The position numbers and the translations under genes were made by a program. From Flavobacteriales bacterium (GTDB taxonomy: Bacteria; Bacteroidota; Bacteroidia; Flavobacteriales; UBA7312), in assembly GCA_002862585.1 (NCBI GenBank), contig PKDP01000046.1:1-20730 (forward strand): a DNA stretch of 20,730 nt, written 5' to 3'. This document shows, piece by piece, positions 15,493-20,730 of the stretch (its first letter is position 1; the number at the start of each line of letters is the position of its first letter). The notes beneath the pieces are model-generated. The model saw only the letters and a list, made by a program, of their open reading frames with translations, did not search any database and was not told the DNA's origin.

Positions 15493-16839
15493 ATGTTTGA
15501 AAATTTATCAGAAAAATTAGAAAAAGCCTTTAAGGTTCTTAAAGGTCAAGGAAGTATTTCGGAAATCAACGTTGCTCAGACGATGAAAGAAATCAGAAAG
15601 GCTCTATTAACGGCCGATGTTGATTTCAAAACAGCCAAAAACTTCACAAACAACGTTAAGGAAAAGGCTTTGGGGCAGAAGGTACAGACAGCCGTAGAAC
15701 CTGGACAGTTACTAACCAAAATCATGAAGGATGAATTGACCGAATTAATGGGCAGTTCACATTCAGAGATAAATATACAAAGCAATCCATCCGTAATTCT
15801 TGTTGCAGGACTACAAGGTTCTGGTAAAACCACCTTTTCAGGTAAACTAGCCTTGCATCTCAAGGGGAAACACAATAAGAAACCCCTTTTGGTAGCCTGT
15901 GATGTCTACAGACCAGCCGCTATCGACCAATTAGGCGTTTTGGCAGAGCAAGTAGGTGTAGAAGTGTATAAGGAAGTAGAAAATAAAAACCCAGTAGAGA
16001 TAGCTCAAAACGCTATTAAGTTTGCCAAGTCAAACAATAATAATGTGGTTATTGTCGATACTGCTGGTCGTTTAGCTATCGATGAGCAGATGATGAACGA
16101 GATAGCTGATGTAAAATCAGCCATTAGCCCTAGTGAAATACTATTTGTAGTAGACTCTATGACTGGTCAGGATGCCGTAAATACTGCTAAAGCCTTTAAT
16201 GAGAAGCTAAATTTTGACGGTGTAGTATTGACCAAGCTCGATGGAGACACTAGAGGTGGTGCAGCCCTAACTATTCGTTCAGTTGTCGATAAACCCATTA
16301 AATTCATTGGAACAAGTGAAAAGATGGACGGTCTCGATGTTTTTCACCCTGAACGAATGGCAAGTCGTATTTTGGGAATGGGAGACGTTATCTCACTTGT
16401 TGAAAGAGCCCAGCAGCAATTTGATGAAGAAGAAGCTCGAAAAGTGCAAAAGAAAATTGCTAAAAACCAATTTGGTTTTGACGATTTCCTAAAGCAGATT
16501 CAGCAAATTAAAAAGATGGGTAATATGAAAGATTTAATGGCTATGATTCCTGGCATGGGCAAAGCACTTAAGGGTGTAGATATTGATGACGATGCATTTA
16601 AGGGAATAGAAGCCATGATTAAATCCATGACATTAGAAGAAAGAAGCAATCCTAAACTATTGAATGGCAGTCGAAGAAAGCGTATTGCTAACGGTAGCGG
16701 AACATCTATTCAAGAAGTTAATCAATTGATAAAGCAATTTGGTCAGATGGGCAAAATGATGAAGATGATGCAAGGCGGCGGAGCAAAGCAGATGATGCAG
16801 ATGATGAAAAATAATGGCGGTGGAATGCCAAAAATGTAA
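15493..16839 (+). CDS. ffh: Signal recognition particle protein (SRP54 homologue)
   Basis: 448 residues. GTPase that binds 4.5S RNA and hydrophobic signal sequences on nascent chains and hands them to FtsY and SecYEG. N domain at 1-95. G domain motifs: VAGLQGSGKTTF (104-115), DVYRPAAIDQL (137-147), VDTAGRL (188-194) and LTKLDGDTRGG (246-256). M domain from about 325, with LEERSNPKLLNGSRRKRIANG (RNA contact) and a Met-rich tail (GQMGKMMKMMQGG ... MPKM). The protein is complete. It sits between argS and folD, 5 and 15 bases from its neighbours, with no promoter visible in the gaps, so it is read from the operon. The 4.5S RNA gene is not in the window. Confidence 0.99.
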   Translation: MFENLSEKLEKAFKVLKGQGSISEINVAQTMKEIRKALLTADVDFKTAKNFTNNVKEKALGQKVQTAVEPGQLLTKIMKDELTELMGSSHSEINIQSNPSVILVAGLQGSGKTTFSGKLALHLKGKHNKKPLLVACDVYRPAAIDQLGVLAEQVGVEVYKEVENKNPVEIAQNAIKFAKSNNNNVVIVDTAGRLAIDEQMMNEIADVKSAISPSEILFVVDSMTGQDAVNTAKAFNEKLNFDGVVLTKLDGDTRGGAALTIRSVVDKPIKFIGTSEKMDGLDVFHPERMASRILGMGDVISLVERAQQQFDEEEARKVQKKIAKNQFGFDDFLKQIQQIKKMGNMKDLMAMIPGMGKALKGVDIDDDAFKGIEAMIKSMTLEERSNPKLLNGSRRKRIANGSGTSIQEVNQLIKQFGQMGKMMKMMQGGGAKQMMQMMKNNGGGMPKM

Positions 16840-16854
16840 TACAGGCTTAACATT

Positions 16855-17733
16855 ATGCAATTATTAGACGGTAAACAAACTTCACAAGACATACAGCAAG
16901 AGATTGCAGTACAAGTGGAACACATACTCAAAGAGGGAAAGAAGAAACCCCATTTAGCAGCTATACTAGTGGGTAATGACGGAGCAAGTGAAACATATGT
17001 TGGGGCAAAAGTACGTGCCTGTGAGAAAGTAGGTTTTGACTCCACACTTATTCGATTAGATGATAGCATATCTCAAGAGAATTTGATTGCTGAGGTTGAA
17101 AAAATCAATCAAAATGATAATATAGATGGTCTAATTGTACAATTGCCATTGCCTGCACACATAGATGAGTTAAGCGTTACTAAAGCCATTTATCCCTTAA
17201 AAGACGTTGATGGCTTTCACCCAGAAAATGTAGGTAAAATGACTTTGAATATTCCTACATTTTTACCCGCCACACCAGCTGGAATCATTGAACTCATCAA
17301 GCGTTACAAGATAGAAACAGAGGGAAAGCATTGTGTAGTAATCGGCAGAAGCAATATTGTTGGCTTGCCTATGAGTATTCTTATGGCTAGAAATTCCTAT
17401 CCAGGAAATTGTACGGTAACCCTTACTCACAGCAGAACAAAGAACCTCAAAGAAATTTGCCAATCGGCTGATATTCTTATTGTAGCACTCGGTCGCCCAG
17501 AATACCTAACTGAAGATATGGTGAAAGAAGGAGCTACAGTTATCGATGTGGGTATTACACGAGTAAAATCCGATAAAACCAAAAGCGGATGGAAGCTCAA
17601 AGGCGACGTTGACTATACAGCGGTAGCTGATAAATCAAGCTTTATTACACCTGTACCTGGTGGAGTAGGACCAATGACCATTGCCATGCTTTTAAAGAAT
17701 ACACTCACTGCAGTTAATGGCTTTGATGTATGA
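16855..17733 (+). CDS. folD: Bifunctional methylenetetrahydrofolate dehydrogenase / methenyltetrahydrofolate cyclohydrolase
   Basis: 292 residues. Interconverts 5,10-methylene-, 5,10-methenyl- and 10-formyl-tetrahydrofolate using NADP(+), supplying one-carbon units for purines and formyl-Met-tRNA. Catalytic motif ASETYVGAKVRACEKVG with Tyr48 and Lys52; DGLIVQLPLP; KDVDGFHPENVGK; PATPAGI; the Rossmann nucleotide signature VIGRSNIVGLP; and the C-terminal signature PVPGGVGPMTIAML. The usual PCTP motif is PATP here, losing a non-catalytic Cys. Complete in length. Its stop overlaps the queE start as ATGA (17730-17733). Confidence 0.98.
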   Translation: MQLLDGKQTSQDIQQEIAVQVEHILKEGKKKPHLAAILVGNDGASETYVGAKVRACEKVGFDSTLIRLDDSISQENLIAEVEKINQNDNIDGLIVQLPLPAHIDELSVTKAIYPLKDVDGFHPENVGKMTLNIPTFLPATPAGIIELIKRYKIETEGKHCVVIGRSNIVGLPMSILMARNSYPGNCTVTLTHSRTKNLKEICQSADILIVALGRPEYLTEDMVKEGATVIDVGITRVKSDKTKSGWKLKGDVDYTAVADKSSFITPVPGGVGPMTIAMLLKNTLTAVNGFDV

Positions 17734-18362
17734 ATAATGAACAACAAACATTAGTTGATAAAGGACTGATGCTTCCACTTATGGAAGCATTTTATACCGT
17801 TCAAGGCGAAGGGCATTATTCAGGTACTCCTGCCTTTTTCTTAAGAATTGGAGGATGTGATGTTGGTTGCCACTGGTGCGACGTTAAAGAAAGCTGGGAT
17901 GCCAATTTACACCCTCCCACGCATATTGACGATATGTTGACTAATGTACAATCTACCCCTGCCAAAACAGTTGTTATTACAGGAGGAGAACCCTTGATGT
18001 GGGACATGGGACCCTTAACAGAATTACTTAAAAAGAACGGCATGAGTGTTCACATTGAAACTTCTGGAGCTTATCCGTTATCGGGAAGGTTTGATTGGAT
18101 TTGCCTTTCTCCCAAAAAAAATAGCCCCCCACAAAAAGCAATAATTCCTTTAGCTGATGAGTTAAAAGTAATTGTACACAACTTAAATGACTTTAAATGG
18201 GCAGAAGAATTTTCTGAGCAATGCCACAACAACTGTAAATTATTTCTTCAGCCAGAGTGGAGCAAAGAAAAAGAGATGATGCCTAAAATCATTGATTACG
18301 TTATGAATAACCCTGAATGGAATATATCTTTGCAGACGCATAAATACATGGGTATTCCTTAA
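17730..18362 (+). CDS. queE: 7-carboxy-7-deazaguanine synthase (radical SAM)
   Basis: 210 residues. Radical S-adenosylmethionine enzyme that turns 6-carboxy-tetrahydropterin into 7-carboxy-7-deazaguanine, the third step toward queuosine in tRNA. LPLMEAFYTVQGEG at the N-terminus; the iron-sulfur cysteines lie in GGCDVGCHWC (Cys43, 47, 50), which is CX3CX2C, the usual radical SAM spacing; then VVITGGEPLM, HIETSGAYP, LADELKVIV and the C-terminal SLQTHKYMGIP. Length fits the short Bacteroidota form. The other queuosine genes (queC, queD, queF) are not in the window. Translational coupling to folD fits, loosely, with shared pterin/folate chemistry. A run of 8 A (18114-18121) and of 6 C (18125-18130) lies mid-gene, but the frame is intact. 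Confidence 0.96.
   Translation: MNNEQQTLVDKGLMLPLMEAFYTVQGEGHYSGTPAFFLRIGGCDVGCHWCDVKESWDANLHPPTHIDDMLTNVQSTPAKTVVITGGEPLMWDMGPLTELLKKNGMSVHIETSGAYPLSGRFDWICLSPKKNSPPQKAIIPLADELKVIVHNLNDFKWAEEFSEQCHNNCKLFLQPEWSKEKEMMPKIIDYVMNNPEWNISLQTHKYMGIP
18301..18332 (+). promoter_or_regulatory. Possible internal promoter ahead of the PorE-like gene
   Basis: TATCTTTG at 18325-18332, preceded by TTA at 18301-18303 with 21 bases between. The -7 octamer is identical to that of the promoter at 2871-2902. It lies inside the end of queE, where the codons for the conserved Ile-Ser-Leu-Gln could produce it by chance. If real, transcription would start near 18339, about 39 bases before the gene. Confidence 0.3.
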
Positions 18363-18377
18363 AGCTTGAATGACATC

Positions 18378-20258
18378 ATGAAATACATTTTTCTTTTACT
18401 TTTTACGCCTTTTGTTCTCTTTGGACAGAACACTGCCAAAGCCAAAAAAGCCTATGCCAAGTCCATTGAATTTTTTCAAGAAAGCAATGATGGTAAAGCC
18501 ACTGAATTTGCCTTGTCGGCATTAAAGCAAGACCCTAACTTTTTACCACCATACCTCTTATTAGGGCAAATTAAAGAAGAAGCAGGTAAAACGGAGGAAG
18601 CCATAGAACACTACCTTAAAGGACTTTCCGATAATAGTCCAGAAAACGCTTGGGGATATTGGAAAGTAGGAGCCCTACATATGAGTGTTGCAAATTATTC
18701 AGAGGCAAAACGAGCTTTCACCCATTTTTTAGGATTTAAAAATCAGAATAGCAAAAAAGTTAATTCAGCCAAACATCACCTCAAAAACTGTGAGTTTGCA
18801 CTCGAAGCTATCAACAATCCTGTAGACTTCGATTTTAAGAATATGGGAGAAGGGATAAACAGTGAGTGGGAAGAGTATTTGCCAAGTATTTCGGCTGACG
18901 GACAGCTTTTTGTCATTACTAGAAGAGGTCCGCATCAGAATAATGTAGTCTCAGAAGATTTTTACCAAAGTACATTTAAAGACGGCAAATGGGCACTGGC
19001 TAAGAATATGGGAACAGTCAATACCTTTGGAAATGAAGGAGCACAATGTTTAGCACCAAACGGTAAGGTGCTTTTCTTCACTGCTTGCGATAGGGAAGAC
19101 GGCATGGGTAGATGTGACATATACCTCAGTTTTAAACGCGATGGCGTTTGGTCGGAAGCTAGAAATATAGGTCCAAGTATAAACAGCAAACATTGGGACT
19201 CTCAACCTACCATTTCTCCGGATGGCAGAGAATTGTATTTTGTCAGTAACCGACCAGGAGGTTATGGCAATATGGACATTTGGAAAAGTGTACTTACTCA
19301 AAAGGGTACTTTTTCAAAACCAGTGAATTTAGGTGCTGCTATTAACACTGAATTTGATGAAATGTCCCCTTTTATTCACACCGATAATCAAACCTTATAC
19401 TTTGCCTCAAACGGACATCCAGGGATGGGCGACTTTGATTTGTTCATGAGCCGTAGAAATTACCCTGCAGCTAATTGGCAACGTCCTATCAATTTGGGTT
19501 ACCCTATAAACACGCATGGAGTAGAAAATAGTTTGATTGTAGCCTCAGATGGTAAAACAGCTTATTTTGCTTCCGATAAATCAGGCTATGGTCAAGAAGA
19601 TATTTTTTGGTTTCAATTGTCTGAGGATTTTCAAGCACAGCAAGTAGCTTATGTCAAAGCTAAAGTTTACGATGCTAAAAGCGAAACCCCTCTAAAAGCA
19701 AATATTGAAATTGTTGATCTAGCTACTGGTGAAGTAATGATATCCTCTTTTACCTACACCAAAACAGGAGAATTATTCACTTGTTTACCCGCCAACACCA
19801 ATTATGCTGTTAATGTTTCAAGAGACGATTATTTATTTCATTCCGAGAACTTTGAATTGAACGACCAAAGTGCCTTACAAGCTTTTAGGCTAGATATACC
19901 ACTTCAGCGTTTGGATAGAGGGAATGCCGTTGTTCTTAAAAACATCTTTTTTGATACAGACGCTTACAGCCTAAAAGAAGAGTCTGAAGTAGAACTCAAT
20001 ACACTTTTAGAGTTTATGCAAAACAACATAGACTTGAACATAGAAATAGAAGGACATACCGATAATGTGGGTTCTCAAGAGCATAATCTGACCTTATCAG
20101 AAAACAGAGCTAAAGAAGTTTATAGCTTCTTAGTTGATAAAGGTATTGCTGCTAATCGAATGACTTACAAAGGTTTTGGAGATTCCAAACCCATTGCTTC
20201 CAACGATTCTGAAACTGGTAGAGCCGAAAACAGACGAACCGCCTTTAGGATAAAATAG
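18378..20258 (+). CDS. PorE-like T9SS envelope protein: TPR, WD40-type beta-propeller, carboxypeptidase-like domain and OmpA C-terminus
   Basis: 626 residues from the ATG at 18378, which begins a clear signal peptide (MKYIFLLLFTPFVLFGQ); a TTG at 18366 is a poorer start. Domains: TPR-like helices (~20-145, e.g. PPYLLLGQIKEEAGKTEEAIEHYLKGL); PD40/WD40-like propeller blades (~150-415: EEYLPSISADGQLFVI, SQPTISPDGRELYFVSNRPGG, MSPFIHTDNQTLYFASN, ENSLIVASDGKTAYFASD); a carboxypeptidase regulatory-like beta domain (~425-505); and an OmpA peptidoglycan-binding domain (~515-626: NIFFDTDAY, EIEGHTDNVGS, LSENRAKEV, GRAENRRTAF). This order matches PorE of the type IX secretion system, which anchors the outer-membrane machinery to the cell wall, but other proteins share the layout. 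There is no lipobox Cys. It closes the operon and overlaps the convergent gene by 14 bases. Confidence 0.85.
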   Translation: MKYIFLLLFTPFVLFGQNTAKAKKAYAKSIEFFQESNDGKATEFALSALKQDPNFLPPYLLLGQIKEEAGKTEEAIEHYLKGLSDNSPENAWGYWKVGALHMSVANYSEAKRAFTHFLGFKNQNSKKVNSAKHHLKNCEFALEAINNPVDFDFKNMGEGINSEWEEYLPSISADGQLFVITRRGPHQNNVVSEDFYQSTFKDGKWALAKNMGTVNTFGNEGAQCLAPNGKVLFFTACDREDGMGRCDIYLSFKRDGVWSEARNIGPSINSKHWDSQPTISPDGRELYFVSNRPGGYGNMDIWKSVLTQKGTFSKPVNLGAAINTEFDEMSPFIHTDNQTLYFASNGHPGMGDFDLFMSRRNYPAANWQRPINLGYPINTHGVENSLIVASDGKTAYFASDKSGYGQEDIFWFQLSEDFQAQQVAYVKAKVYDAKSETPLKANIEIVDLATGEVMISSFTYTKTGELFTCLPANTNYAVNVSRDDYLFHSENFELNDQSALQAFRLDIPLQRLDRGNAVVLKNIFFDTDAYSLKEESEVELNTLLEFMQNNIDLNIEIEGHTDNVGSQEHNLTLSENRAKEVYSFLVDKGIAANRMTYKGFGDSKPIASNDSETGRAENRRTAFRIK

Positions 20259-20484
20259 TATTTTCATTTATAAGCTCTTTCACCAATACGGTTTCATTCT
20301 CATTTACAAAAAACACGCTAAAGCCTAGCTTTTTGACTAAGTTTAAAGCCTTATGGTTATTGGCTTGTGTTTTTCCTATGATGCGTTTGATGTCAAAATC
20401 TTGCCTTGCTATTTTAATGACTTCTTTTCGCAGCTGGTCAGGTGACCACCAAGAACTTAGCTTTATTACAGTGTAATCTTTCAT
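20245..20484 (-). CDS. Small protein resembling the C-terminal part of a GNAT acetyltransferase
   Basis: 79 residues, ATG at 20484, with AAGGAG directly before the start codon. IGKTQANNHKALNLVKKLGF (from about residue 36) resembles the last conserved block of GNAT acetyltransferases (xxNxxAlxLYxKlGF), and the preceding DQLRKEVIKIARQDFDIKR looks like the helix before it. The central acetyl-CoA-binding Q/RxxGxG/A loop is absent. It may be a remnant of a degraded gene or a small independent protein. It follows the Hsp70-like frame after 9 bases, and its last 14 bases overlap the end of the PorE-like gene in the opposite direction. The start is uncertain and the function is unknown. Confidence 0.45.
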   Translation of the reverse strand: MKDYTVIKLSSWWSPDQLRKEVIKIARQDFDIKRIIGKTQANNHKALNLVKKLGFSVFFVNENETVLVKELINENTILS

Positions 20485-20493
20485 CTCCTTTAA

Positions 20494-20730
20494 TTATACA
20501 ATACAATCAACATCAGAAATATCTGACACATCAATGTCTGCCTCATCCAGAGTGGTTTCACACATCATTTCAATTTGTGCGAGCATACTAGAAATCGTTT
20601 CTTCGAATTCGATGCGGGATAAATCTACGAACTCCCGTTCAATTTCAACGGTAGTCTTTTTACGTTCAGTGATACTTTTTTTAGCATCTTCCGCATCATT
20701 CATCGAGAATTCTTCAGTAGTAAGTTCTTC
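20494..20730 (-). CDS. Hsp70-like (DnaK-family) protein, C-terminal end, apparently truncated; 5' end outside the window
   Basis: The frame is open to the right edge, so the start lies outside; 78 residues are visible. NDAEDAKKSITERKKTTVEIE aligns by eye with the AEKAKIELSS... segment of DnaK; VDLSRIEFEETISSMLAQIE aligns with the VTRAKLESLVEDLV helix; TLDEADIDVSDISDVDCIV aligns with ALQDAGLSVSDIDDVILV. In DnaK the next residues are the GG(S/Q)TR phosphate loop, then the substrate-binding domain. Here a TAA follows at once, so both are missing. This could be a pseudogene, a frameshifted copy, or a shortened ATPase-like protein. The AAGGAG and ATG of the next small gene follow within 10 bases. 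Family call is moderately sure; the fate of the gene is not. Confidence 0.55.
   Translation of the reverse strand, partial: EELTTEEFSMNDAEDAKKSITERKKTTVEIEREFVDLSRIEFEETISSMLAQIEMMCETTLDEADIDVSDISDVDCIV

Noticed and set aside
16657..17069. His- and Met-rich minus-strand frames opposite the end of ffh
   Set aside because: They are shadows of the ATG-rich Met tail of Ffh (CAT on the other strand encodes His); no independent evidence of a gene.
18114..18130. Homopolymer runs (8 A, 6 C) in queE as a sign of a broken gene
   Set aside because: The frame continues through to the conserved LADELKVIV and the normal C-terminus; no frameshift is present.
1..20730. CRISPR arrays, insertion sequences, tRNA or rRNA genes
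   Set aside because: Reading both strands gave no regular short repeats with spacers, no transposase or terminal inverted repeats, and no cloverleaf or rRNA segments. The only tandem repeats are protein-coding modules.

Overview
The window comes from an AT-rich member of the Bacteroidota, most likely a marine Flavobacteriales relative. The evidence is: a type IX secretion (T9SS) cargo protein with a gliding-motility-type C-terminal domain; a large secreted modular protein with the CTDP...NYDP...DDGSC cysteine motif; a PorE-like outer-membrane protein; the guaA-LysM gene neighbourhood; and promoters of the Bacteroidota form (TTG, about 20 bases, TAnnTTTG). No CRISPR array, insertion sequence, rRNA or tRNA gene was seen. 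Coding density is very high: the longest stretch without a gene is about 113 bases (11759-11871).

Layout. (1) Positions 2-2847, plus strand: the 3' part of guaA (GMP synthase), then a secreted LysM protein with a periplasmic-binding-like domain. (2) Positions 2871-8020, plus strand: a good promoter drives a 1337-residue secreted repeat protein that starts at TTG, then a 354-residue type B T9SS cargo protein. (3) Positions 11758-8021, minus strand: a compact operon of an enoyl-CoA hydratase-family gene, ftsK (DNA translocase) and a LolA-like lipoprotein carrier. It converges on the cargo gene with no base between the two stop codons. (4) Positions 11759-11871: a short divergent control region. 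(5) Positions 11872-20258, plus strand: a tightly packed seven-gene run of an amidinotransferase-fold hydrolase, a CtlX-like hydrolase, argS, ffh, folD, queE and a PorE-like OmpA/TPR/beta-propeller protein. Three of its junctions are ATGA overlaps and the other three have gaps of 5 to 15 bases. (6) Positions 20245-20730, minus strand: the C-terminal end of an Hsp70-like reading frame that stops just before the second phosphate-binding loop, followed by a 79-codon frame resembling only the C-terminal part of a GNAT acetyltransferase.

How the genes fit together. The central themes are the cell envelope and protein export: T9SS cargo, PorE, LolA, Ffh and the LysM protein. Translation and nucleotide metabolism are also represented: GuaA, ArgS, FolD and QueE. 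The two guanidino-modifying enzymes are translationally coupled to argS, which suggests a link between arginine or citrulline turnover and arginyl-tRNA charging. Most of the window is conserved housekeeping. The less ordinary parts are the secreted pair at 2931-8020, the enzyme pair ahead of argS, and the truncated-looking frames at the right edge. I did not find clear evidence of a wholly new system.
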